A DNA stretch of 11,120 nucleotides from positions 1 to 11,120 of the forward strand of contig CAMDRK010000066.1 of NCBI GenBank assembly GCA_945906715.1. Reading direction: 5' to 3'. Shown here in pieces: positions 1-6,799 of this stretch (its first letter is position 1; each line of letters begins with the position of its first letter). Made by a program: the position numbers and the translations under genes. The notes below the pieces were generated by a model. It worked only from the letters and a program-made list of their open reading frames with translations, was not told the origin of the DNA and ran no database searches. The DNA is from Nitrospira lenta (GTDB taxonomy: Bacteria > Nitrospirota > Nitrospiria > Nitrospirales > Nitrospiraceae).

Positions 1-107
1 CGCGCAGTTGGGATCATCCCACCCACCCCACTGCCGGTGGTGTGCCGATCAGTACGATGCTGGGTGCCCACACAGTTTTCCTGTAACCTGTTAGAGAATC
101 ATTCACG

Positions 108-989
108 ATGGCACCTCGCGCGATCATCACCGGGGCTGCGGGATTGATCGGGCAATATCTTGTGAAGACCGCCTCCCGATGGGCCCCCGGTTGGGATGTA
201 CAGGGATTGTCCCGCGCGGAGCTTGAACTGACCGAGACCTCGAAGGTCACCGCACACCTTCATGCGCTGAAGCCTGACCTCCTCATCCATTGTGCTGCGC
301 TCAGCCGTACGAAAGACTGCGAGCAAAATTCAGATAAAGCCCGCCGAATCAATGTCGAGGTCACTGCGCACCTCGCGCAACTGTCTCAGGACATTCCTTT
401 CATCTTCCTCTCTAGCGGGGAAGTCTTCGACGGGAAGACTGGCTGGTATGGCGAAGCGGATGAACCGAACCCCATCAACGTGTATGGCCAGACCAAGTTG
501 GAAGCTGAGCAGGCCGTCTTGCAGAATCCCAGACATACAGTCGTTCGGATCGTCCTGACCGCCGGAACTTCGGAGCGCGGCGATCGGAGTTTTGTCGAAG
601 ATATGTATCGGACCGCAAAGACCGGCAAGGATGTGACGCTCTATGCCGACGAGTTCCGCTGCCCGCTTCCTGCCGCGGTCATCGCCCGAGCTATCTGGGA
701 ACTCGTCGATCGCAAGCAGCCGGGTCTCTATCACCTGGGCGGGAGCGAGCGGCTCTCGCGCTGGGAAATTGGTGAAACCTTGCTGCCCTGGTATCCGGAG
801 TTGAAAAGCCGTCTGGTGAAAGGCTCCGCGCAGGACCACGTCGGGAGTCCCCGGCCCGCCGATCTTTCACTCCGCTGCGACAAGATCCAGCGCCTCCTGT
901 CGTTTCGCATTCCGGGGTTTCGTGAATGGCTCGCCGGACGTCTGAGCCGAGGAGCCGACCTGTGGGATTATCTCGATGGAGATCGGTAA
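108..989 (+). CDS. RmlD-like NAD(P)-dependent sugar-nucleotide reductase/epimerase (SDR family)
   Basis: The 293-aa product is a cytosolic extended short-chain dehydrogenase/reductase. The N-terminal Rossmann glycine motif is GAAGLIG at residues 9-15. An acidic/polar stretch LELTE (38-42) precedes a DLLIHCAAL strand, and LSSGEVFDG (101-109) corresponds to the STDYVFDG region of RmlD. The catalytic pair is Y126 and K130 in NVYGQTK. Length and motif order fit dTDP-4-dehydrorhamnose reductase (RmlD_sub_bind) proteins of about 290 aa. The exact substrate cannot be read: no rmlA, rmlB or rmlC lies alongside, so it may act on another nucleotide sugar or be a generic epimerase. The ATG at 108 places the Rossmann strand at the usual distance from the N terminus, but the upstream ribosome binding site is poor (GAGA). 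The gene appears monocistronic, with a palindromic repeat 7 nt after its TAA. Family call is confident; specific role is inference. Confidence 0.9.
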   Translation: MAPRAIITGAAGLIGQYLVKTASRWAPGWDVQGLSRAELELTETSKVTAHLHALKPDLLIHCAALSRTKDCEQNSDKARRINVEVTAHLAQLSQDIPFIFLSSGEVFDGKTGWYGEADEPNPINVYGQTKLEAEQAVLQNPRHTVVRIVLTAGTSERGDRSFVEDMYRTAKTGKDVTLYADEFRCPLPAAVIARAIWELVDRKQPGLYHLGGSERLSRWEIGETLLPWYPELKSRLVKGSAQDHVGSPRPADLSLRCDKIQRLLSFRIPGFREWLAGRLSRGADLWDYLDGDR

Positions 990-996
990 AGCGCAG

Positions 997-1032
997 GGGA
1001 CTGGCTCCGGTGTCTGCGGCGGTGCCTGTCCC
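997..1032. repeat. 36-bp palindromic REP-like repeat, copy 1
   Basis: This 36-bp unit begins GGGACTGGCTCC and ends GCGGTGCCTGTCCC. It is 34/36 identical to the unit at 6654-6689, differing only near the centre. The ends are complementary apart from T-T mismatches, so it can form a hairpin. It lies 7 nt after the stop of the sugar-nucleotide reductase, between two converging genes. No T-run follows it, so it is not a classical intrinsic terminator. I recall similar units dispersed in Nitrospira genomes, which I cannot verify here. Confidence 0.75.
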
Positions 1033-1057
1033 GCTGCTCCTCCCATGAAAATGCTGG

Positions 1058-1279
1058 CTAGGGGGCCTGCGTGAGAGCGGCGAGGCGCGCTTGGGCCGTG
1101 GTGGCCTCTTTGCTGGTTGGATAGAGACGGATCACATCTTCGTACAACTGCTTCGCATGGGGCAGGTTCATCTGGCGCTCTTCGAACTCGGCGGTCTCCA
1201 ACATTTCCTTGGCCTTGTCGCCGGAACAACTCAGTAACATGAAGCAAAAGACACAGAGTATGAGACGTGCGGTCATCAT
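1058..1279 (-). CDS. Small TPR-like outer-membrane lipoprotein
   Basis: A 73-aa predicted lipoprotein. A hydrophobic segment (ARLILCVFCFMLLSC) ends in a lipobox-like LLSC, with the lipidated cysteine at residue 18 followed by serine, which favours outer-membrane sorting. The remainder is helical, and NLPHAKQLYEDVIRLYP followed by ARLAAL resembles a single TPR unit of the BamD/YbgF kind. I chose the ATG at 1279 over one eight codons upstream (1303) because AAAGGA sits five to six bases before it, and the earlier start would overlap the upstream gene and weaken the signal peptide. The ATG at 1276 is equally possible. It starts 10 bases after the stop of the HTH/zinc-ribbon gene, so the two are probably co-transcribed. 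Function unknown; it is far too short to be BamD. Confidence 0.75.
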   Translation of the reverse strand: MMTARLILCVFCFMLLSCSGDKAKEMLETAEFEERQMNLPHAKQLYEDVIRLYPTSKEATTAQARLAALTQAP

Positions 1280-1289
1280 AGATATCCTT

Positions 1290-1586
1290 TCAATCGATGC
1301 CATAGCGTGGAGCCACGATGGCCTCGCTTCGACATTGCGGGCAGCGGCTTGGGCTCGTCAGACGGCTGCGGTCGCGAAAAACAAAATCGCAATCCTGACA
1401 GCGTGCCGGGTCGAGGATGAACTTCCTTGTCTTGTCGCGCGCGACGGTCTTCACGACGTGGGTCAGATGTTCCTCGACCTGCCTCTCAGGAATCGCGAGC
1501 ATCTGAGCCAATTGGTGAGACGATAGCCTGGTCCCCGTGATCAAGTCGATGATCCGTTGACGCGGCGTCCGTTCTGGATGCAACAT
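1290..1586 (-). CDS. HTH plus zinc-ribbon transcriptional regulator (COG3357 type)
   Basis: A 98-aa protein with an N-terminal winged-helix-like segment (residues 7-47, including LSSHQLAQML and IPERQVEEHL as helices of the HTH). A C-terminal zinc ribbon carries cysteine pairs C63-x2-C66 and C82-x2-C85. This architecture matches the small predicted regulators grouped as COG3357. Such proteins are only predicted to bind DNA, and their targets are generally unknown. It is the first gene of a two-gene unit with the lipoprotein and is transcribed away from tldD across a 186-bp intergenic region that holds a symmetric repeat. It could therefore control itself and the divergent operon, but that is inference. 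No good ribosome binding site precedes the ATG. A weak promoter-like pair sits so close that the message might be nearly leaderless. Confidence 0.82.
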   Translation of the reverse strand: MLHPERTPRQRIIDLITGTRLSSHQLAQMLAIPERQVEEHLTHVVKTVARDKTRKFILDPARCQDCDFVFRDRSRLTSPSRCPQCRSEAIVAPRYGID

Positions 1587-1594
1587 GACACAAT

Positions 1595-1623
1595 ATCGTA
1601 GGGCATCGCGTGAGGAAAACCAA
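1595..1623 (-). promoter_or_regulatory. Weak candidate promoter for the HTH/zinc-ribbon gene
   Basis: On the minus strand TTGGTT (1623-1618) and TACGAT (1600-1595) are separated by 17 nt. This pair resembles a sigma-70 -35/-10 with 3/6 and 4/6 consensus matches. Transcription would start within a few bases of the ATG at 1586, giving a leaderless or near-leaderless message, which would fit the absent ribosome binding site. The match is weak and could be chance. Confidence 0.2.
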
Positions 1624-1638
1624 GTTCAATGGTCACTA

Positions 1639-1719
1639 CTCAGGTGTTCAGACTGAAGGCCGAAGGTTATAATGAAGTTCCCCGCAGCAGCATCAAAACC
1701 TTCAGCCTATCTACCTGAG
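1639..1719. repeat. 21-bp bipartite inverted repeat flanking a -10 box (possible operator)
   Basis: The left arm (1639-1659) reads CTCAGGT, 7 nt, CTGAAGG. The right arm (1699-1719) is its inverted copy with the same 7-nt spacing: CCTTCAG, 7 nt, ACCTGAG. Both 7-mers are perfect matches and the arms agree at 16 of 21 positions overall. The 39-bp centre contains the TATAAT at 1668-1673. A shorter nested pair, GAAGGTT (1662-1668) and AACCTTC (1697-1703), reuses part of the right arm. The structure lies between the divergent regulator and tldD. It could be a paired regulator-binding site or a stem-loop. Confidence 0.6.
1645..1673 (+). promoter_or_regulatory. Candidate promoter of the tldD operon
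   Basis: A perfect TATAAT lies at 1668-1673, with TGTTCA (3/6 to TTGACA) at 1645-1650 and a 17-nt spacer. The expected start near 1680 gives a leader of about 90 nt before tldD. The weak -35 and the inverted repeat around the -10 would be compatible with a regulated promoter. This is a sequence match only. Confidence 0.4.
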
Positions 1720-1772
1720 CTTTTGTAGTCTGAGTTGAACGGCGTCGGTGCCTCTGTCAGGATACAGACAGC

Positions 1773-3239
1773 ATGCAGGCTCATCCAAATCCTCATCAGG
1801 ACGAACTTGCCGAACTCGCGTTGAAACGCGTTGTCGCTTCTGGTGCCGAATACGGCGATATCCGGATTCTCGACAGCAGAACCCAGACCATCAGCGGCGA
1901 GGATTGCCGGATCGCGTCCATTCGAGAGTCACAGGACAGAGGGTTTGGGATCCGCGTCCTCTATCACGGTGCCTGGGGTTTTGCTGCCAGTTCGGTGTGT
2001 TCGCTGGAAGAAGCCCCGCGTGTGGCTGAATTGGCGATCGAGATCGCGAAAGGCTCTGCCTCTGTCGCGAGTGAACGGGTGAAGCTTGCCGATGAGCCGG
2101 TCCATCGAGAACGGGTCGTCACCGCGCAGCGGATCGATCCCTTTGCTGTTGCAATCGAACAGAAAACATCGCTGCTCCTGGACACGATGGAATATGTCCA
2201 TCGCCAGCCCGGCATCGTGCGGAGCAGTGCCAGCCTGTGGGCTCGTCAGGACCGCAAACTCTTTGTGTCGACCGAAGGGTCGCGTCTGGAATTCGACCTC
2301 CTGGCCCTGAGCGGAGATTTCGACGCCACGGCGGTCCATGACGGGCGGTTTGCCTCGCGGAGCTTTAATACCCCTTGTCTTCGCAAGGGCTATGAGTTGA
2401 TTGAAGACGCGAACTTTCTAGCCGAAGCTCCGCGTATCGCGTATCAGGCCGTCGAAAAAGTGAAGGCGCCTACCACCGAGCATGGCCTGTACGATCTTGT
2501 CCTTGATCCAGAACATCTATCTCTGACCATGCATGAGTCCTGCGGCCATCCGAGCGAGCTCGACCGCGCGCTCGGGTACGAAGCCAACTATGCCGGCACC
2601 AGCTTTCTCACAATCGACAAACGAGGAATCTTTCGATACGGTTCTCCGCACGTGAATCTCGTGGCAGACAACTGCGAACCGGAGACCCTTGCCGCGACCG
2701 GTTACGATGACGATGGCGTCTCCTGCCAGCAATGGGACATCGTGCGCGACGGGGTCTTCGTCGGCTATTGCACGAACCGTGAGGTCGCGCCGAAAGTCGG
2801 TGAGAGTCGCTCGCGTGGGTCCAACCGGGCAGATAGCTGGGGTAGTGTTCCGATCGTCCGTATCGCGAACATCGGCCTTGAACCGGGCGCTGCCTCCCTC
2901 GACGAGCTGCTGGCCGATGTGAAGCGGGGCATCTACATTGAAGGCCACGGGTCCTACAGCATCGATCAACGACGGTATAATTTCCAGTTCGGTGGGGATG
3001 CATTCTGGATGATCGAGAATGGCAAGCGCACCCACATGGTTCGTGATGTCGTCTATCATGGGATTACGCCGGAGTTCTGGGGCAGCTGCGACGGAGTCGC
3101 GGATCGGTCGCACCGCCGCCGGTACGGATTTATCACGTGCGGCAAGGGTCAGCCTGCCCAGTCAGGCTGGATGACCCACGCGGCCTCCCATGCGCGGTTC
3201 CGCAACATCAATGTCATCGGAGGGCAGGCCGGATCATGA
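1773..3239 (+). CDS. tldD: TldD-type zinc metallopeptidase subunit
   Basis: The 488-aa protein is the catalytic-type member of the TldD/PmbA (peptidase U62) family; E. coli TldD is of similar length. The metal motif HExxxH appears as HESCGH, with H254, E255 and H259. The conserved late cysteine is C456 in ITCGKGQP, the residue expected to complete the zinc site. Family studies show TldD works with TldE as a cytosolic heterodimer that threads and cleaves unfolded peptides; in E. coli it matures microcin B17 and degrades the CcdA antitoxin. An AGGA lies ten bases before the ATG. The downstream tldE overlaps by 4 bp (ATGA), so the partners are probably translationally coupled. No RiPP precursor or modification enzyme is visible nearby, so general peptide turnover is as likely as natural-product maturation. 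The natural substrate here is unknown. Confidence 0.95.
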   Translation: MQAHPNPHQDELAELALKRVVASGAEYGDIRILDSRTQTISGEDCRIASIRESQDRGFGIRVLYHGAWGFAASSVCSLEEAPRVAELAIEIAKGSASVASERVKLADEPVHRERVVTAQRIDPFAVAIEQKTSLLLDTMEYVHRQPGIVRSSASLWARQDRKLFVSTEGSRLEFDLLALSGDFDATAVHDGRFASRSFNTPCLRKGYELIEDANFLAEAPRIAYQAVEKVKAPTTEHGLYDLVLDPEHLSLTMHESCGHPSELDRALGYEANYAGTSFLTIDKRGIFRYGSPHVNLVADNCEPETLAATGYDDDGVSCQQWDIVRDGVFVGYCTNREVAPKVGESRSRGSNRADSWGSVPIVRIANIGLEPGAASLDELLADVKRGIYIEGHGSYSIDQRRYNFQFGGDAFWMIENGKRTHMVRDVVYHGITPEFWGSCDGVADRSHRRRYGFITCGKGQPAQSGWMTHAASHARFRNINVIGGQAGS

Positions 3240-4579
3240 GTGCGACCGCTCACAAGACCTGGCCGAAGCTGACGAGCCGGGACGAGTTCCGGTTTCTCGC
3301 GGATTTGGTCCTGAAACATTCAACCGGCGACCATACGCTTATTTCGTTGCAGGATCAGCAAAGCGGAACGACGCGGTTTGCGAACAATCAGGTGATCCAG
3401 AATGTCGATACGAGGCGCGGGTCTTTGAATGTGACGGTGGCGTTTGGGCGGCGTCATGGCACCGCCGGCACGACGGACTTTACCGCGGGATCAGTGCAAG
3501 AGACGGTGGCCAGAGCTGCGCAGATCGCGCATCTGTCGCCGGACGATCCGGAATATCTTCCGCCGGTAGAGCCACAGCAATATCCGACGCCTCCTACAAC
3601 GCGAGCTGAAACTGTCGTGGCTGGGCCGGCCCGTCGGCTGGAATATGTCAACGAGGCGATCGGGCAATGCCGGATGGAAAATCTTGGCGCCGCCGGGATT
3701 GTGTCCTCGTCGATCGCGACAGTCGGAGTGGCTGCGAGTACGGGACTCTTTGCCCATGAAGAGCGGACCGATGCACGATTCAGCCTCACGGTTCAGGCCG
3801 GCGAGGCGACTGGTTGGGGCGCAGCGGCCCATCGTTCCATCGATCACCTGAGGGTCCAGGAACGGACACTCACCGCGATCGATAAGGCCAAGAGAGGCTT
3901 GGAAGCGCGCGAGCTGTCGCCGGGGCGCTATACCGTGATTCTTGAGCCTGCTGCCGTCGCGGGGCTGTGGACTTCGCTGCTCTGGATGCTCGATGCGAAG
4001 TCTTACGAGAAAGGCACGAGCGTTTTCTCGGGCAAGTTAGGCCAGCCGATCGTCGACCAGCGACTGACGCTCCGTAATCTTCCGGCACACGAGGATCTTT
4101 TAGGCATTGGGTTCACCACCGATGGATTGCCGACCGTGGCATCCGACTGGATTTCAGAGGGGCGGCTCGCACAGCTTGCGTACGATCGGTTCACCGCGAA
4201 GGCGCGAGGGATCGACCGAATCCCCACGCTCGACGCGCCCTGTCTCTCAGGAGGAGGGTCGTCCTTGCCGACATTACAGGAGTTAATCAAGGGAACAGAG
4301 AGAGCCATACTCGTGACGAACTTCTGGTACATCCGGACGGTCAATCCAACCGATCTCACCCTGACTGGTATGACGAGAGACGGCACGTTTCTCGTCGAGA
4401 ACGGAGCAATTGTGTCGGCAGTGAAGAATTTTCGGTTTCACGAGAGCCCGCTGCGAGTCTTCAACCGGATCGAGGCCTTCACCAGTCCAACTGAAGCGAT
4501 CACGTCTGAAACCGGCAAGCTGCTCGTGCCGGCAATGACACTGCGCGATTTCAACTTTTCAAGCGTCACCCGATTCTGA
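3236..4579 (+). CDS. tldE: TldE/PmbA-type metallopeptidase partner subunit
   Basis: A 447-aa TldD/PmbA-family protein without an HExxxH motif, as expected for TldE, the non-metal-binding half of the heterodimer. C-terminal family blocks are recognisable: RYTVILEPAAVAGLW, the KGTSVFSGKLGQ region, GIGFTTDGLPT, TNFWYIRTVNPTDLTLTGM and the TFLVENGAIVSAVKNFRF stretch. An in-frame start exists 33 codons upstream (3137), but that would run deep inside tldD and add a non-family tail. The ATG at 3236 forms the typical ATGA stop-start overlap, with AGG seven bases and GGAGGG about eleven bases upstream. Length then matches E. coli TldE (about 450 aa). It should act with the preceding gene product in the cytosol. 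A gap of 38 nt, containing a small stem-loop, separates it from the following lipoprotein gene. Confidence 0.94.
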   Translation: MSATAHKTWPKLTSRDEFRFLADLVLKHSTGDHTLISLQDQQSGTTRFANNQVIQNVDTRRGSLNVTVAFGRRHGTAGTTDFTAGSVQETVARAAQIAHLSPDDPEYLPPVEPQQYPTPPTTRAETVVAGPARRLEYVNEAIGQCRMENLGAAGIVSSSIATVGVAASTGLFAHEERTDARFSLTVQAGEATGWGAAAHRSIDHLRVQERTLTAIDKAKRGLEARELSPGRYTVILEPAAVAGLWTSLLWMLDAKSYEKGTSVFSGKLGQPIVDQRLTLRNLPAHEDLLGIGFTTDGLPTVASDWISEGRLAQLAYDRFTAKARGIDRIPTLDAPCLSGGGSSLPTLQELIKGTERAILVTNFWYIRTVNPTDLTLTGMTRDGTFLVENGAIVSAVKNFRFHESPLRVFNRIEAFTSPTEAITSETGKLLVPAMTLRDFNFSSVTRF

Positions 4580-4582
4580 GGT

Positions 4583-4603
4583 TTGCCCGCTGTGAGCGGA
4601 CAA
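4583..4603 (+). other. Small stem-loop between tldE and the lipoprotein gene
   Basis: CCGCT (4587-4591), loop GTG, AGCGG (4595-4599) form a perfect 5-bp stem. It extends by TTG/CAA across one C-A mismatch. No T-run follows, and the next gene's ribosome binding site starts within a few bases. It is therefore not a classical terminator; it could modulate expression or message stability between operon genes. Confidence 0.35.
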
Positions 4604-4617
4604 GAAAGGTGGTGGAC

Positions 4618-4992
4618 ATGGTGTGGAGGACAAGGTGCTGTATCGTGATTGTCCTGGGAATGAGTCTCCTGGGCGCCGGCTGCAACACTATGGGAACTTC
4701 GAAGCAAGAGGATCTTGGTCAGGGGATCGTGTGGGGGACGTTGGGAGCCCAACCAACCGGCCAGATGCGGCCCACTATGCCGACCAATGGCTTATCTCTG
4801 CCAGGCCAGGTGACGGCGGTCGAGGGTGGGGCCTATGTGCTTCAGGATGTGAGTGGCGTCGAACATCGCGTGGCGCATGACGAAAATACTCGAATCGATC
4901 GACCGGCCCATGTCGGAGATCGGATCGAAGCCTTTGTGGATGACAGGGGCCGCGCAGTCTTTATTCGGAACATTGATCAGGGCGGGCTTTAG
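4618..4992 (+). CDS. Small lipoprotein with C-terminal OB-fold-like domain
   Basis: A 124-aa predicted lipoprotein. A basic N terminus (MVWRTRCC) and hydrophobic stretch IVIVLGMSLLGAGC end in a cysteine followed by NTMG, like the lipidation site of many small envelope lipoproteins. The lipobox is imperfect, with glycine rather than leucine at -3. The middle (residues 25-60) is low-complexity. The C-terminal half, from LPGQVTAVEGGAYVLQD to VGDRIEAFVDDRGRAVFI, looks like a small beta-barrel/OB-type domain of the DUF5666-like kind. That resemblance is by eye. The ATG at 4618 was preferred to GTG at 4609 because AAAGGTGG lies just upstream. Its stop lies 10 nt before the next start, and the AGGGG binding site of that gene overlaps the stop codon, so the two are very likely co-transcribed. 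Function unknown. Confidence 0.8.
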   Translation: MVWRTRCCIVIVLGMSLLGAGCNTMGTSKQEDLGQGIVWGTLGAQPTGQMRPTMPTNGLSLPGQVTAVEGGAYVLQDVSGVEHRVAHDENTRIDRPAHVGDRIEAFVDDRGRAVFIRNIDQGGL

Positions 4993-5002
4993 GGGAAAAC
5001 CG

Positions 5003-6640
5003 ATGTTCGCGACGCTTTTGGTTGCAGGTATGGCCTGTTGGCTTGCGATGGTTTCACTGGCGGAAGCTGCGCCTGCCGACCAGACTGATGCTCCGCCGCT
5101 CTTCGATAATCTGGGCTCCCTCCACCATCCCATCACTACCACATCGGAACAGGCCCAACGATATTTCGGTCAGGGGCTCCGACTCGTCTATGCCTTCAAC
5201 CACGAAGAAGCGATCCGATCATTTGAGGCTGCGGCCCAACTCGATCCGCAGGCGGCCATGCCCTATTGGGGGATTGCGCTGGCGCTCGGTCCCAACATCA
5301 ATAGTGTTATGGAGAAGAAAGACGAACGTCGTGCCATCGAGATGGCTCAGAAGGCTCGGCGGTTGGCAGATCATGCCACTCCGGTAGAGCAGGCCTACAT
5401 CGAGGCCTTGGTTGCACGGTATGTGGGCCGGAAGGGGGTCAAGCGCAAGGGACTCGATGAGGCCTATGCGAAGGCTATGCGATCGGTGGCGCAGCGGTTT
5501 CCTGAAGATGGCGATGCGGCCACGCTGTTTGCGGAAGCGCTGATGGATCTACGGCCTTGGGATTTCTGGAAACCGGATGGACGACCGCAGCCCGGCACCG
5601 ACGAGATCGTCAACACGCTCGAGGCCGTGCTTGCGAAAAATCCCGATCACCCAGGGGCCTGCCATTTTTATCTGCATGCGGTCGAGGCATCGTTGCAACC
5701 GGAGCGGGCTTTGCCCTGTGCGGATAGGCTGCCGGGTCTCATGCCGGGCGCCGGCCATCTCGTGCATATGCCTGCCCACATTTACATGCGGGTTGGGAAG
5801 TACCACGAGGCGGTTGAAGGGAATCGGCAGGCAGCCCACGTCGATGAGCAGTACTTCGCCAGTCAACACCCAACCGGCGAGTACGCCGATGGTTATTACC
5901 GGCACAATCTCCACTTTCTCTGGGCGTCCTTGGCGATGGAGGGTCGCAATGTCGAAGCCATGAAAGTGGCTCGTGACGTGGCGGCGACGATTACTGTGGA
6001 GGAAGCCGGCAAAGATCGCTCAAAAGAACTCTATCTCCCGACGCCGATCTTTTCGATGATTCGGTTCGGCCGGTGGGAGGAGTTGCTCAAGGAGCCTGTA
6101 CCGCCCAAAGGATTGCGTTTGATGGATGGGATGTGGAGGCTGGGACGAGGACTCGCCCTTGTTGCGACCGGCCGACTCCCCGGGGCTGAGGGTGAACAGG
6201 TCGTTCTTGCCGGCCTCACAAAGCAGATCCGCCGGGATCGCACGACGGAAGAAAAGACCCAGCGGGCGCTTCTCAAGATTGCGGAGCAGATCCTGTCAGG
6301 AGAGATCGCTGCCCGCCGCCAGCGCTATGATGATGCGATTCGGCTGTTCGAGGAGGCGATTAAGATGGAAGCGGCGCTTCCCTACTCGGAACCGCCGCTC
6401 TGGCCATTATCCGTGCGACACCATTTGGGGGCGGTGCTCTTGCTGGCTGATCGCCCATCTGAAGCGGAAGCGGTCTATCACGCGGATCTTCTACGCCATC
6501 CGGACAATGGGTGGGCGCTGACCGGATTGATCCAGAGCCTTCGGGCTCAACAACAGGATGATCGGGCAGCTGAGGCTGAAGATCGTTTCAAGAAAGCCTG
6601 GGCCCATGCCGACTTCATTCCGGCTTCGTCTCGAATGTGA
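5003..6640 (+). CDS. Exported TPR-repeat protein of unknown function
   Basis: A 545-aa protein with a probable Sec signal peptide (residues 1-23, hydrophobic core then SLAEAAPA). TPR-like helical repeats follow. The first is near residues 50-85 (RYFGQGLRLVYAFNHEEAIR, then SFEAAAQLDP), with others near 200-290 and at the C terminus (residues ~430-515). A histidine-rich central block is notable: H221 and H225 in HFYLHAVEAS, then H252, H255, H259 and H268 in GHLVHMPAHIYMRVGKYH. I recognise this as a recurring TPR family lacking an assigned function; the histidines could bind metal, but no HExxH is seen. The reading frame opens 50 codons upstream (4853) inside the lipoprotein gene. ATG 5003 is preferred because AGGGG lies seven bases before it and the signal peptide begins there. 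Last gene of the tldDE unit, followed by REP-like repeats. Confidence 0.85.
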   Translation: MFATLLVAGMACWLAMVSLAEAAPADQTDAPPLFDNLGSLHHPITTTSEQAQRYFGQGLRLVYAFNHEEAIRSFEAAAQLDPQAAMPYWGIALALGPNINSVMEKKDERRAIEMAQKARRLADHATPVEQAYIEALVARYVGRKGVKRKGLDEAYAKAMRSVAQRFPEDGDAATLFAEALMDLRPWDFWKPDGRPQPGTDEIVNTLEAVLAKNPDHPGACHFYLHAVEASLQPERALPCADRLPGLMPGAGHLVHMPAHIYMRVGKYHEAVEGNRQAAHVDEQYFASQHPTGEYADGYYRHNLHFLWASLAMEGRNVEAMKVARDVAATITVEEAGKDRSKELYLPTPIFSMIRFGRWEELLKEPVPPKGLRLMDGMWRLGRGLALVATGRLPGAEGEQVVLAGLTKQIRRDRTTEEKTQRALLKIAEQILSGEIAARRQRYDDAIRLFEEAIKMEAALPYSEPPLWPLSVRHHLGAVLLLADRPSEAEAVYHADLLRHPDNGWALTGLIQSLRAQQQDDRAAEAEDRFKKAWAHADFIPASSRM

Positions 6641-6653
6641 AGCGTGAGTCAGG

Positions 6654-6689
6654 GGGACTGGCTCCGCAGTCTGCGGCGGTGCCTGTCCC
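6654..6689. repeat. 36-bp palindromic REP-like repeat, copy 2
   Basis: The second copy of the unit at 997-1032, 34/36 identical. Arms 6654-6667 (GGGACTGGCTCCGC) and 6676-6689 (GCGGTGCCTGTCCC) pair at 12 of 14 positions around an 8-nt loop, with two T-T mismatches. The core also contains a perfect CCGCAG-T-CTGCGG. It lies 13 nt after the TPR gene's stop and has no T-run. Confidence 0.8.
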
Positions 6690-6707
6690 GGTTCCCGTCA
6701 ATTCCCC

Positions 6708-6728
6708 GTCTGCGGCGGTGCCTGTTCC
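6708..6728. repeat. Partial right half of the REP-like repeat
   Basis: A 21-bp stretch repeats the right half of the adjacent unit (core TCTGCGGCGGTGCCTGT) with one substitution near the end (TTCC for TCCC). The left half is missing. It begins 18 nt after copy 2, so the locus holds one and a half units in direct orientation. Confidence 0.65.
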
Positions 6729-6799
6729 ACTACTCCCCACGTCGGGAAGTGTAAGTCTTCACGCAGCTATTCGACTGAGTGAGTAAGGAGGGCCGTTTC

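Noticed and set aside
1..107. Tail of an upstream gene
   Set aside because: A plus-strand frame is open from the edge to a TAA at 81-83, but its roughly 26 residues match no family I recognise, and a frame this short is uninformative.
330..839. 169-aa open frame antisense to the sugar-nucleotide reductase
   Set aside because: It is fully inside a confident SDR gene on the other strand and has no family resemblance.
2517..3113. 198-aa open frame antisense to tldD
   Set aside because: It mirrors the coding frame of an unambiguous tldD, has no recognisable domain and no ribosome binding site. GC-rich codon bias creates such shadow frames.
3137..3235. N-terminal 33-residue extension of tldE
   Set aside because: It lies in the tldD coding region, is rich in Arg/Cys/His unlike the family, and is replaced by a normal ATGA overlap start.
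1773..4579. RiPP or microcin biosynthesis cluster around tldDE
   Set aside because: No precursor-like small peptide, cyclodehydratase, radical SAM enzyme or dedicated exporter is visible within the window.
4853..5002. 50-residue N-terminal extension of the TPR protein
   Set aside because: It overlaps the lipoprotein gene and would bury the signal peptide; a good AGGGG site precedes the ATG at 5003.
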